Assembly (NCBI GenBank): GCA_934511465.1 | Contig: CAKSWG010000001.1 | Span: forward strand, 1-64,000 | From: an uncultured Faecalibacterium sp. | GTDB lineage: Bacteria; Bacillota; Clostridia; Oscillospirales; Ruminococcaceae | Reading direction: 5' to 3' | Length of the DNA: 64,000 nucleotides | Shown here: positions 17,492 to 25,855 of the stretch, piece after piece | How positions within the stretch are numbered: position 1 is the first letter of the stretch | Layout of the letters: each line of letters opens with the position of its first letter | Position numbers and translations under genes: made by a program | The notes under the pieces: model-generated | Told to the model about the DNA's origin: nothing | What the model saw: only the letters and a program-made list of their open reading frames with translations | The model's database searches: none

Positions 17492-18430
17492 TCAGCGGTT
17501 GTTGGTGTTCTGCTTGAAGCCAAAATTGTTCAGCAAAAACTCGTTGTCGCGCCAGTCCGACTTCACCTTGACCCAGCACTGCAAGTTGACGCGGCAGCCC
17601 AAAAACTCCTCGCAGTCCGCGCGGGCAGCACTGGCGATCTTTTTGAGCATAGCACCGCCTTTGCCGATCACCATGCCCTTATGGCTCTCGCGCTCACAGT
17701 AGATGTTCACATCGATATCGATCAGGTCGGTGCCCGGGCGCTCCTTGAAGCGCTCCACCACAACGGCAATGCCGTGCGGGATCTCGTCCCGCATGAACAG
17801 CAGGGCTTTTTCACGGATCACCTCGGCCACCAGCTCTTTTTCCGGCATATCGGTGTAGGCGTCGTCGTCAAAGTAATGCGGGCCCTCCACTGCATAACGG
17901 CTCAGCGCGTCAAACAGCACTTCGCAGCCGTCGTTGTCCCGCACGCTGACCGTATAAACAGCATCGAATACGCCCAGAGCCTTGAGTTCTTCCTTCCGGG
18001 CTTCCAGATCGGCGGGTTCCTTGACGAGGTCGGTCTTGTTGATGACTGCAATGGCCGGACCACCGCTGGTGCGCAGCATATCCACCAGCACCATTTCCGA
18101 TTCGTTCAGTGCACCATACGGCTCAAACAGCATCATGGAAACATCCACGTCTGCAATGGAATCGCTGGCCGTTTTGTCCATCCGCTTGCCAAGCTTGTTG
18201 CGCGCTTTGTGCACGCCGGGCGTATCCAGCAGCACATATTGCAGCGAGCCGCGGGTGATCACGCCGGTGATGCGGGTGCGGGTAGTTTGGGGCTTGGAGG
18301 TGACGATGGCCACCTTTTCGCCCACCAGAAGGTTGGTCAGGCTGGATTTGCCCACATTCGGGCGGCCGATCACAGCCACAAAAACGGAAGAAGTATCATA
18401 ATGCCCCTGAATGGGTGTTGCGTTACTCAA
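17492..18430 (-). CDS. era: GTPase Era
   Basis: 312 aa from a TTG start. Binds 16S rRNA and aids 30S maturation. GTPase motifs are GRPNVGKSS (about residue 22), DTPGVHK and NKTD; the C-terminal KH RNA-binding domain has VIGKGGAMLKKI. The frame reaches upstream to ATG 18460 and GTG 18466 without a ribosome site, whereas CAGGAG stands 7-8 bases before the TTG at 18430, and this start gives a normal N terminus. It lies 49 bases after ybeY. Confidence 0.95.
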   Translation of the reverse strand: MSNATPIQGHYDTSSVFVAVIGRPNVGKSSLTNLLVGEKVAIVTSKPQTTRTRITGVITRGSLQYVLLDTPGVHKARNKLGKRMDKTASDSIADVDVSMMLFEPYGALNESEMVLVDMLRTSGGPAIAVINKTDLVKEPADLEARKEELKALGVFDAVYTVSVRDNDGCEVLFDALSRYAVEGPHYFDDDAYTDMPEKELVAEVIREKALLFMRDEIPHGIAVVVERFKERPGTDLIDIDVNIYCERESHKGMVIGKGGAMLKKIASAARADCEEFLGCRVNLQCWVKVKSDWRDNEFLLNNFGFKQNTNNR

Positions 18431-18479
18431 AACAAAGCTCCTGTCTGTATTGTGCGGCATCCGCACATGGATGGTAGAA

Positions 18480-18971
18480 TCACTCGGTATAGCTGACGGT
18501 GCGCGGCAGGCCCAGCTGCAACAGAACAGCTTCCTCTTTTTCGCGCATGCGCATGGCTTCCAGACCGCCGTTCTCGTGGTCGTAGCCCAGCAGATGCAGC
18601 ATGGAGTGCACGGTCAGAAATGCCACCTCACGCTGTAACGGGTGGCCGTAGAGGTTTGCCTGCTCCTGCGCACGCTCCATGCTGATGACGATATCGCCCA
18701 GCATCTTGCAGCCGTTGTTCTCGTCAACATCGTATTTGCCGTCCACGCCCAGAGGAAAGCTCAGCACGTCGGTAGGCATGGGTTTGTTGCGGTACTGGTT
18801 GTTCAGCTCCGCAATGGCGGCGTTATCCACGAAGGTAACGCTGATCTCTGCGGGTGCTTCAAAATGCTCATATTCCAGCACAGCATTGCAGGCACGGCGG
18901 ATAAGGATACGCAAGCCGGAAGGAACCTTGACGGCCTTCTGCGAATTGGTGATCAAAACTTTATTGGACAT
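18480..18971 (-). CDS. ybeY: Endoribonuclease YbeY (rRNA maturation)
   Basis: 163 aa. Zinc-dependent RNase involved in 16S 3'-end maturation and ribosome quality control. The metal-binding signature HSMLHLLGYDH (three His) lies in the C-terminal third, preceded by the family motif TDVLSFP. AAAGGAG precedes the ATG. It lies between phoH and era, the usual Firmicute order. Confidence 0.97.
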   Translation of the reverse strand: MSNKVLITNSQKAVKVPSGLRILIRRACNAVLEYEHFEAPAEISVTFVDNAAIAELNNQYRNKPMPTDVLSFPLGVDGKYDVDENNGCKMLGDIVISMERAQEQANLYGHPLQREVAFLTVHSMLHLLGYDHENGGLEAMRMREKEEAVLLQLGLPRTVSYTE

Positions 18972-19027
18972 AAATCAGTCCACTCCTTTCTGCTTTTGAT
19001 GGTTTTCTATAGGAACGTTTGATGATT

Positions 19028-19987
19028 TCATTTTTCAGGGTGCGCGGCCTTTTCGTACGCCTTGATGATCTCCTGCACAAGGCGGTGGCGCACAACATCT
19101 TTTTCCGTGAAATAGCACTGTGCAATGCCGCTCACGTTTTTGAGCACGTGCAGCGCATCCACAAGGCCGCTGCGGGTGCGCTCCGGCAGATCGATCTGGG
19201 TCACATCGCCGGTGACGACCACCTTGGAACCCACGCCCATACGGGTAAGGAACATCTTCATCTGCTCGGGCGTGGTGTTCTGTGCCTCGTCCAGAATGAT
19301 GAAAGAATCATCCAGTGTGCGGCCGCGCATATAGGCCAGCGGTGCCACTTCAATGATCTGCTTTTCCACAAGGCGCTCGTAGGTCTCAGCGCCCAGCATA
19401 TCAAACAAGCCGTCGTACAGCGGACGCAGATAGGGGTCTACCTTCTGCTGCAGATCACCGGGCAGAAAGCCAAGCTTCTCGCCCGCCTCCACTGCCGGGC
19501 GGGTGAGCACGATACGGGAGACATCCTTGGCCTTAAAGGCTTTTACTGCCATCGCTACTGCCAGATAGGTCTTGCCTGTGCCCGCCGGGCCAACGCCGAA
19601 GGTGATGGCGTTGGTGCGGATGGCATTGAGGTATTCTTTCTGGCCCAGTGTTTTGGGACGAATGGGCCGTCCCTTGACCGTTACCGTCACAAAATCCTCA
19701 GTCAGCTCCTTGACCCGCTTTTCCGCACCGTCGTGAGCCAGACTGATACAGTAACGTACCGTCTGATCCTCCAGCGGTGTATGATTTTCGATCAGAAGCA
19801 GCATCCCCTCTACTGCGCGGTTGGCCGCCGCAACATTTGCGGGCTCGCCGGAGAGCCGCAGCTGTGTGCCGCGGCAGACAGCTGTTACAGAAAACTCCTT
19901 TTCCAGCAGGCGGATGTTCCGGTCGCAGTTGCCAAAAACGGCAGCGGCCACCTCCACGCTGTCCAGCTCAATGTTTTTCTCTGCCAT
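19028..19987 (-). CDS. phoH: PhoH-family ATPase
   Basis: 319 aa. Cytoplasmic RecA-fold ATPase/probable RNA helicase, often paired with YbeY. It has an N-terminal KH-like segment (about residues 10-75), Walker A GPAGTGKTYLA near residue 140 and Walker B SFIILDEAQNTTP near 230. Opens the phoH-to-mutS2 operon; a minus-strand TACAAT at 20028-20023 may be its -10 box, but the -35 is weak. Confidence 0.95.
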   Translation of the reverse strand: MAEKNIELDSVEVAAAVFGNCDRNIRLLEKEFSVTAVCRGTQLRLSGEPANVAAANRAVEGMLLLIENHTPLEDQTVRYCISLAHDGAEKRVKELTEDFVTVTVKGRPIRPKTLGQKEYLNAIRTNAITFGVGPAGTGKTYLAVAMAVKAFKAKDVSRIVLTRPAVEAGEKLGFLPGDLQQKVDPYLRPLYDGLFDMLGAETYERLVEKQIIEVAPLAYMRGRTLDDSFIILDEAQNTTPEQMKMFLTRMGVGSKVVVTGDVTQIDLPERTRSGLVDALHVLKNVSGIAQCYFTEKDVVRHRLVQEIIKAYEKAAHPEK

Positions 19988-20180
19988 GTGCTCCTCCTGA
20001 AAAGACCTATTTTAATGCTTCTATTGTACCACCAAAACATCAATTAGAAAACTATGAAAATTGCACAAAATATTTTTCTCGCATCCATCGCTTTTTCCAT
20101 ATACCTGTTCACAACGTTCCGCCAGGCAGAACGCCCTTCCGGCACAGCCGGCACAAGTGCTGTGTGCAGCGGAAAACAGA

Positions 20181-20228
20181 AAAGTCTCTGCACTGCGGCG
20201 GTTGCTTTGCCGCAAAAACAGAGACTTT
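20181..20228 (-). terminator. Terminator of the selenium/molybdenum operon
   Basis: AAAGTCTCTG (20181-20190) pairs with CAGAGACTTT (20219-20228), with an inner GCGGC/GCCGC stem, then TTTTCTGTTTT on the minus strand. It lies 5 bases after the yqeB stop. Confidence 0.8.
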
Positions 20229-20232
20229 CGGG

Positions 20233-21048
20233 TTATTTCCACAGCTGTGCGCACACCAGTTCCAGCACACTGCCCGCGATACAGCGGGATTTATCCGAGA
20301 TCAAAAAGCAGTTGGCAAGCTCTTCTTTGCGCGGGTCCACATCCGCCACCTTGAAACCGGGTGTTACCGGATAACCGCTGCGCAGCAGCCCGCGCAGGAT
20401 ACCGGTGATCTGCGTGGTCACAGGCGTCACGGTCCCGTCCGGCGCTTCGATCTGCGCAATGGTCTCTCCGGCTTCCACAATGTCGCCAATCTTCCGCACA
20501 TCCCGAAAAACGCCTGCCGCCTGCGCATGGATGACGCGCTCTTTGCCGTAGCCGCCAATGACGCCGGGAACGCCGGTGTTCGGAATGGCGGTGCCCTGCC
20601 GGATGATACGGCCCAGACGATGGCCGCGCTTTGTCTCTACTACCACATCCACATCCTGCCCGGCGGTAAACCCCGGGCCGAGCGCGATGCTCAGCGGGGC
20701 CATAGCACGGGTGGTGCCAAGGTTCTTTTTGGCAAGGATGGCGTCGATCACGATCTCCGGCTTTGCCCGCCGGATGCTCTCACCCGCCGGGTCCACCAGA
20801 ATGGGAACGGCGTTTTCCGCCCAGACGGCCTGTGCTTGCTCCAGCACATCAATGCGCACAGCACGCAGGCCCTCCACGACTGTCTCTCCTTCATAAACGG
20901 CTTCACACAATGACACCTGCCGCCGGATGGCTGCCGGGTGTTCGGCTTCCAACACCAGTACACGAAGGCCTGCGCTCCACAGCCGGTGGATGGTTCCGGT
21001 GGCAAGGTCGCCGCCGCCGCGCACAAGGATCAGTGCATCCTGTTTCAT
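20233..21048 (-). CDS. yqeB: Selenium-dependent molybdenum hydroxylase system protein YqeB
   Basis: 271 aa from ATG 21048 (the frame stays open upstream but that part is a shadow of xdhC). It begins with an N-terminal Rossmann-like motif LVRGGGDLATGTIHRL and has IGGYGKERVIHAQ in the C-terminal half, the pattern of the EF2563/YqeB family found only with selenium-dependent molybdenum hydroxylases. Its reaction is unknown; a role in labile-selenium cofactor assembly is inferred from co-occurrence. The ATG overlaps the xdhC stop (TGATG), with GAGAGGAG upstream. Last gene of the ten-gene operon. Confidence 0.9.
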   Translation of the reverse strand: MKQDALILVRGGGDLATGTIHRLWSAGLRVLVLEAEHPAAIRRQVSLCEAVYEGETVVEGLRAVRIDVLEQAQAVWAENAVPILVDPAGESIRRAKPEIVIDAILAKKNLGTTRAMAPLSIALGPGFTAGQDVDVVVETKRGHRLGRIIRQGTAIPNTGVPGVIGGYGKERVIHAQAAGVFRDVRKIGDIVEAGETIAQIEAPDGTVTPVTTQITGILRGLLRSGYPVTPGFKVADVDPRKEELANCFLISDKSRCIAGSVLELVCAQLWK

Positions 21049-22100
21049 CAAAGCTCCTCTCCGGGCCGCAGGACCTCCAAAAAGACCTCCATCGACCCAC
21101 CGCAGGCGGCAACTGCTGCATCGTCGTTTTGGCCGTCTGCCGAAAACTGCATCAGCCTGTGCGCACAAGCTCTGTCTGCCAGCATTTCCTGCGCAGCCAG
21201 AATGGTGCGGTGCTCCATGATGCCGCCGCCCACGCTGCCAACGATGGAACCATCGGCACAGACCAGCATCTTTGCGCCCACTTCCCGGGGCGTAGAGCCA
21301 TGCCGTGCTGCGATCACAGCCAGCACGGCGTTCTGCCCGGCAGCGTCGGCCTTTGCCATAGCATCCAGCATTGCAGGCGGAAAGCCTTCCGTCTGTGTGC
21401 GCTGATTTTTGATGGAGACGATCTGCGCCAGAATGGAAAGCGCGATCTCTTCCGCCGTCTGCGAGCCAATGGACAGGCCGATGGGGGCATACAGCGCCTC
21501 CACGCGCCCGGCGTCCATGCCTGCTTCCAAAAGCTGACGGCGCACCAGTGCCGAGCGGCCGCGGCTGCCCATCATGCCCACGTAGGCGGCTGGCTTTTGT
21601 AAGATCTGTTTCAGGCATACCACGTCAAATGCGTGCGCCCGCGTTACCACCACAAAATACACCTCTGCGCCGCCGGGCACCTGCGCCAGTGCCGCTTCAA
21701 ACGGCTGGCAAAGCACCGTGTCGGCGCCCGCTTGCCGAAGCTGGACCGCATACTCTTCGCGGTCATCCATTGCCAGCACCGGCAGGCCCAGCATCTTTGC
21801 AAGCCGTACCACCGCCGTGGCTACATGGCCGCCGCCACACACTATCAGCTGCGGCACGGCACCAAAGCGTTCCACAAAAGCGCGGGAAGTCCCAACCATG
21901 CAGATGCCCGCTGCGGTGCAGCCGCGCAGGCTTTCGACATTTTGCAGCAGCACCGCAGCGTCACCGGCCTGCCATACCGGCCTGCCATCCCGCAAAAGCA
22001 GCTGGCTCCCGGCAGATGGACCGTCCAACAGTGTGGCCAGTGTCCAGCCGCCTGCCGAGGGTGCTGCCTGAAACAATTTGTAAAGCGGCATTTCACGCAT
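21048..22100 (-). CDS. xdhC: XdhC-family molybdenum hydroxylase maturation factor
   Basis: 350 aa. Binds and sulfurates or selenates the molybdenum cofactor before insertion into xanthine-dehydrogenase-type enzymes. The Rossmann domain comes first (VCGGGHVATAVVRLAKMLG near residue 87, then YVGMMGSRGR and IGLSIGSQTAEEIALSI) and the XdhC_CoxI domain last (GSTPREVGAKMLV near 268-280, GSVGGGIMEH near 290). This is the reverse of the classical XdhC order. AGGAGAAG precedes the ATG; it is 18 bases after the DUF3343 gene. Confidence 0.9.
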   Translation of the reverse strand: MREMPLYKLFQAAPSAGGWTLATLLDGPSAGSQLLLRDGRPVWQAGDAAVLLQNVESLRGCTAAGICMVGTSRAFVERFGAVPQLIVCGGGHVATAVVRLAKMLGLPVLAMDDREEYAVQLRQAGADTVLCQPFEAALAQVPGGAEVYFVVVTRAHAFDVVCLKQILQKPAAYVGMMGSRGRSALVRRQLLEAGMDAGRVEALYAPIGLSIGSQTAEEIALSILAQIVSIKNQRTQTEGFPPAMLDAMAKADAAGQNAVLAVIAARHGSTPREVGAKMLVCADGSIVGSVGGGIMEHRTILAAQEMLADRACAHRLMQFSADGQNDDAAVAACGGSMEVFLEVLRPGEEL

Positions 22101-22118
22101 GCGTTCTTCTCCTATTGA

Positions 22119-22349
22119 TCATTGTTCCACAACTGCGGCCTGATCGTAACCGGCCGCGTCCAGTTTATGCTGCCACAGCTCAAACTCTTCCGGCAGCATC
22201 CGCCATGCAAGGCCGCACCCTGCCGAAATTTCACGCGGGAGCGGGATCAGCCGGCCCGGCACATCTGCCGCAAGGCAGCGCTTTTCCCACTCCATCGCTT
22301 CCAGCGTAGTACGGAATGAAAGCACGATATACGTTTTTTTCACGCGCAT
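22119..22349 (-). CDS. DUF3343 small protein
   Basis: 76 aa from ATG 22349, with AGGAGG ideally placed. The pattern YIVLSFRTTLEAMEWEK followed by LIPLPREISAGCGLAWR is characteristic of DUF3343, which recurs beside yedF and cysteine-desulfurase-like genes in selenium loci. A single conserved Cys (SAGCG) suggests it could carry sulfur or selenium, but that is inference. One base separates it from the upstream csd stop, so translation is coupled. Confidence 0.85.
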   Translation of the reverse strand: MRVKKTYIVLSFRTTLEAMEWEKRCLAADVPGRLIPLPREISAGCGLAWRMLPEEFELWQHKLDAAGYDQAAVVEQ

Positions 22350-22350
22350 C

Positions 22351-23490
22351 TCAGGCCTCCTGTGCAAGCTCCCGCACAGCGGCTGCGGCCTGCAAAACTT
22401 CGGCTTCCGTATTGAAGTGCGAAAAACTGAACCGCACTGTGCCCTGCTCTGCTGTGCCAAGTGCCTTATGAATCAACGGAGCGCAGTGAGCTCCCGCACG
22501 CACACAAATGCCGTAGTCCTCCCATAGGATATCCGCAATGCGGGCCGAATCCTCATCCCCGATATTCAGCGAGACGATAGGGGCACGCATTGCTGCCTGC
22601 GGATCCCCATAAACGTTCACGTTTGGTGCCGTGCGGATGTTCTCGTAAAAAAGTTGTGCAAGCATTGCTTCCTTTGCGCAAAGTACTTCCACATCCTGTG
22701 CCATGATCCACTCTGCACCAGCGCACAGACCCGCAAGGCCCGGAACATTCAGCGTACCGGCCTCCAGCGCGGTTGGCATCTGTGCAGGATGATGATCGTC
22801 AAAACTGTGCACGCCGCTGCCGCCCACCACCAATGGCCGGACGGAAAGTCCCGGACGCACATATAAACCACCGGTACCCTGCGGGCCCAGCAGCGCTTTA
22901 TGTCCGGTAAAGCACAGTACGTCAATACCAAGCGCCTGCATATCCATGGGCCGGGCACCTGCTGTCTGCGCAGCATCCACGACCAGAAGCAGGCCATTCC
23001 GGTGTGCAAAGTCTGCCGCGCAGGCAAGGCTTGTGCCATTGCCGGTCACGTTGGAAGCCGCCGTTACCACCAGTGCACGGGTCTCCGGGCGCAGAAAGTG
23101 CTCCCACTGTTCATAGCGCAGGCAGCCTTTTTCGTCCACGCCGGTAAAGCTGAGCGCCACGCCCTGTTCCCGCAACCGGTACAGCGGCCGCAGAACGGAG
23201 TTGTGCTCGCACACGGTCGTGATGATGTGATCACCCTGCTGGAATAAGCCGTTCAATGCCGTATTCAACGCCTGTGTGGCATTGGCCGCGAAGGCAATGC
23301 AGGAAGGGTCCGGCGCATTCAGCAGCTTTGCCATGGCACACCGTGCCGCATACACAAGCCGTCCTGCATGCAGGGTCGGCTTGTGGGCACCGCGGCCCGG
23401 ATTGCCTGCCGTACGCAGTGCATCCAGCACAGCCTGTTCCACCTGCGGCGGCTTATGCAGTGTGGTAGCCGCATTATCCAGATAGATCAC
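22351..23490 (-). CDS. NifS/Csd-like class V aminotransferase (selenocysteine lyase / cysteine desulfurase type)
   Basis: 379 aa. PLP enzyme expected to release Se or S from (seleno)cysteine. It shows YLDNAATT at the N terminus, the cofactor His in CEHNSVLRPL, Asp in VVDAAQTAGA, Schiff-base Lys in FTGHKALLGPQGTGG, and the mobile Cys in RAGAHCAPLIH. The start is GTG, overlapping the yedF stop as GTGA. Position between yedF and DUF3343 points to selenium delivery for the hydroxylase rather than Fe-S assembly. Confidence 0.9.
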   Translation of the reverse strand: MIYLDNAATTLHKPPQVEQAVLDALRTAGNPGRGAHKPTLHAGRLVYAARCAMAKLLNAPDPSCIAFAANATQALNTALNGLFQQGDHIITTVCEHNSVLRPLYRLREQGVALSFTGVDEKGCLRYEQWEHFLRPETRALVVTAASNVTGNGTSLACAADFAHRNGLLLVVDAAQTAGARPMDMQALGIDVLCFTGHKALLGPQGTGGLYVRPGLSVRPLVVGGSGVHSFDDHHPAQMPTALEAGTLNVPGLAGLCAGAEWIMAQDVEVLCAKEAMLAQLFYENIRTAPNVNVYGDPQAAMRAPIVSLNIGDEDSARIADILWEDYGICVRAGAHCAPLIHKALGTAEQGTVRFSFSHFNTEAEVLQAAAAVRELAQEA

Positions 23491-24092
23491 GGCTTCACCA
23501 CATTGCCCGCTTGGGTCAGTTTTTCTACGATGGTATACATATTGGTCACACTGCCAACAGTCAGCTTTTCCGTCAGGCCATAGAAATTCAGGCAGGTGCC
23601 GCAGGTCATGATCTCCACGCCCTGTGCTTCCAGTGCCTTGAGGTCCTCCAGCATAGGCGAGCCCTCACAGGTAAGGGACGCACCGGCGTTGTAGAACAGA
23701 ACGGTCTTGGGCAGCTGGTCCTGCTGGGTCAATGCAAACACAAAGGCTTTGAGCAGTGTTTTGCCCAGTTCCTCCGCGCCCACGCCCATTTTATCCGAGC
23801 CAATGGCCACCACCGTATCGGTGCGGGCATCCGGTACACAGACAGGAGCTTCCTCGACGGGAGTCTCGGCGGCGTCTCCCACCGTGAACAATACACGGTA
23901 TTCCTGCTCGGCCAATTTTTCAGCGCTGTACTGGTAGCCCTTCTGCTGGGCCATCTTGGTCAGGTTCTGCACGGCGATCTCGTTGTCCACCAGTACTTCC
24001 ACCTCACCGGCACCTTTCAGTTCGGAAATTGCCTTTTTGGCCTTTACAACGGGCAGCGGGCAGGCATCGCCACGGGCATCTACTTTCAGCAT
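23487..24092 (-). CDS. yedF: YedF, TusA-DsrE fusion of selenium metabolism
   Basis: 201 aa. The N-terminal ~75 residues are a TusA-like domain with the carrier motif ACPLPVVKAKKA; the C-terminal half is DsrE-like with CGTCLNFYG, giving a second reactive Cys. This two-domain form is the YedF family linked to SelD and molybdenum hydroxylases. Likely passes activated sulfur/selenium between the lyase, SelD and the cofactor proteins (inferred). It lies 24 bases after selD and shares GTGA with the next gene. Confidence 0.93.
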   Translation of the reverse strand: MLKVDARGDACPLPVVKAKKAISELKGAGEVEVLVDNEIAVQNLTKMAQQKGYQYSAEKLAEQEYRVLFTVGDAAETPVEEAPVCVPDARTDTVVAIGSDKMGVGAEELGKTLLKAFVFALTQQDQLPKTVLFYNAGASLTCEGSPMLEDLKALEAQGVEIMTCGTCLNFYGLTEKLTVGSVTNMYTIVEKLTQAGNVVKP

Positions 24093-24116
24093 TGTTTTTA
24101 TCCTTCATTGATAATT

Positions 24117-25151
24117 TTAATATTTAACGGTAATCTCGTGTTCCGTTTTGGGAACGATTTCCCCCACGATCTTTGCGGGCAGGCCAGCGGAGCGCAGCTC
24201 TGCTTCCAGTGCGGCGGCATCTTCCGGCGCAGCGGCCAGCAGCAGACCGCCGGAGGTCTGCGGGTCGAACAGCACTTCCTCCATGGCAAAGGGCACATGC
24301 TCAAAGGTGACGTATGGCCCGGTATGGTTGCGGTTGCGCTGCCCGGCGGCAGTGTACAGAAACGCGTCTGCCGCCTTTTCGGCCCCCGGCAGCACCGGCA
24401 CCGCCTGCGCATCGATGATGCAGGAAAGATTTTCGCCCATCATCTCGTGCAGATGGCCCAGAAAGCTGAACCCGGTCACATCGGTAGCCGCATGGACGGT
24501 ATAGTGGCGGCTGATCTCAGCGGCAGTCTTGTTCAGCGTTGTCATGGAAGCAATGGCACCCGCCATGTGCTCCGGTGCTGCTTCGCCCACGCGGTTCGCG
24601 GTACAGATCAACCCTACGCCCAGTGCTTTTGTCAGGATCAGCTTATCGCCGGGCTGGCCAGAGTCGTTCGTGTACATCTTTTTCGGGTCCACAAGGCCGG
24701 TCACGGACAGACCATATTTTACACCGGCATCCGCAATGGAATGCCCGCCCGCAAGGCTTCCTCCCGCTTCGGCCACCTTCTCGGCTCCGCCGCGCAGGAT
24801 CTCGCCCAGAATGTTCAGGTCCATGCTCTCGGGGAAGCAGACCAGATTCAGCGCCGTTTTTACCTCGCCTCCCATGGCATAGATATCACTTAAGGCATTG
24901 GCAGCAGCGATCTGCCCGAAGGTATAGGGGTCGTCCACCATCGGCGGAAAAAAGTCCACCGTCTGCACCAGTGCGATATCATCCGTGATGCGGTAAACCG
25001 CCGCATCGTCCCGGCTGTCGTAGCCCACCAGAAGGTTTGGATCTTTTTTTCCGCGCGGCAGCTTTTCCAGAATGCGGCTCAGCACACCGGCACCCAGCTT
25101 GGCCGTGCATCCGCCGCCGGTACAGAATACGATTTTTTCTTCCTTGCTCAT
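24117..25151 (-). CDS. selD: Selenide, water dikinase (selenophosphate synthase)
   Basis: 344 aa. Makes selenophosphate from selenide and ATP. The glycine-rich N terminus [10 protein letters not shown] holds Cys15 three residues before Lys18, the same spacing as the catalytic Cys17/Lys20 of the E. coli enzyme; no in-frame TGA is present, so it is the Cys form. [12 protein letters not shown] and the [16 protein letters not shown] and DPQTSGGLL motifs complete the AIR-synthase-like fold. Its ATG overlaps the yqeC stop (ATGA). No selA/selB/selC is in the window. Confidence 0.97.
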   Translation of the reverse strand: MSKEEKIVFCTGGGCTAKLGAGVLSRILEKLPRGKKDPNLLVGYDSRDDAAVYRITDDIALVQTVDFFPPMVDDPYTFGQIAAANALSDIYAMGGEVKTALNLVCFPESMDLNILGEILRGGAEKVAEAGGSLAGGHSIADAGVKYGLSVTGLVDPKKMYTNDSGQPGDKLILTKALGVGLICTANRVGEAAPEHMAGAIASMTTLNKTAAEISRHYTVHAATDVTGFSFLGHLHEMMGENLSCIIDAQAVPVLPGAEKAADAFLYTAAGQRNRNHTGPYVTFEHVPFAMEEVLFDPQTSGGLLLAAAPEDAAALEAELRSAGLPAKIVGEIVPKTEHEITVKY

Positions 25152-25855
25152 GCGCGCGCTCCTTGCTCAAAACGGGTCAGAACACAAGGTATACCATACT
25201 CCTTTTGCAGGATATCGGCAGTCTGCCGGGCAAGAGCTTCCCGTTCTTGTGTGTCCACCTGATTGACCACCGCATAAAAGCGGCGTTTGCCCACAGCCTT
25301 TCCCCCGCCTGCTCCGCTTGCAAACAGCTTTGCCAGCAGCGCAGGCGTCAGGGGCGTATTGCCCGGGACATGCAAAAGCTGCTGCGCCAGCTCGGCCCGA
25401 AAGCAGACCTCTTCCAACGGTTTGCCCAGCGCAGAAGCACCTGCCACGGCCAGAACGATATCACACTGCGGCAAAAGCACCGGTTCATGTGCCGCCGGGG
25501 CCTTGCAGGGCATCCGTTTGGCGCCATCTGCTTCAATCAAGACAATGTCTGCAAGTGCCATCCATCGCTCCAACTGCGCTGGAGACGGTGCGGTCAGCTT
25601 GCCATCAGGCGCAGGCGTTCCGGCCACGGCATAGCTGCCGTGTTCCCACAAGCGGAAAAGCTGCGCGTCCGTCTGCGCCCAGACAGCGCCGGGCGGCTGC
25701 TGAATGTGGGTGGTGGTGGTGGCTAATACGCGCCAGCCCTTGCGGGCACAGTGTGCGGCCATCTGGTACAGCAAGGTCGTCTTTCCGCCGCCGCCCACCA
25801 GAGAAACCACATGGCCTTTTTCGGCCAGAAATGGGAATTGCGTTTCTATGCTCAT
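25148..25855 (-). CDS. yqeC: Selenium cofactor biosynthesis protein YqeC
   Basis: 235 aa. P-loop protein with Walker A VGGGGKTT at residues 20-27, followed by ATTTTHI and [21 protein letters not shown], the conserved YqeC core. The family is restricted to selenium-dependent molybdenum hydroxylase loci; the exact reaction is unknown. Overlaps both neighbours by four bases (ATGA), so it is translated with the Mo subunit and SelD. Confidence 0.92.
   Translation of the reverse strand: MSIETQFPFLAEKGHVVSLVGGGGKTTLLYQMAAHCARKGWRVLATTTTHIQQPPGAVWAQTDAQLFRLWEHGSYAVAGTPAPDGKLTAPSPAQLERWMALADIVLIEADGAKRMPCKAPAAHEPVLLPQCDIVLAVAGASALGKPLEEVCFRAELAQQLLHVPGNTPLTPALLAKLFASGAGGGKAVGKRRFYAVVNQVDTQEREALARQTADILQKEYGIPCVLTRFEQGARA

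Noticed and set aside
24117-25151. Selenocysteine codon in selD
   Set aside because: The catalytic position aligns with Cys15; there is no in-frame TGA.
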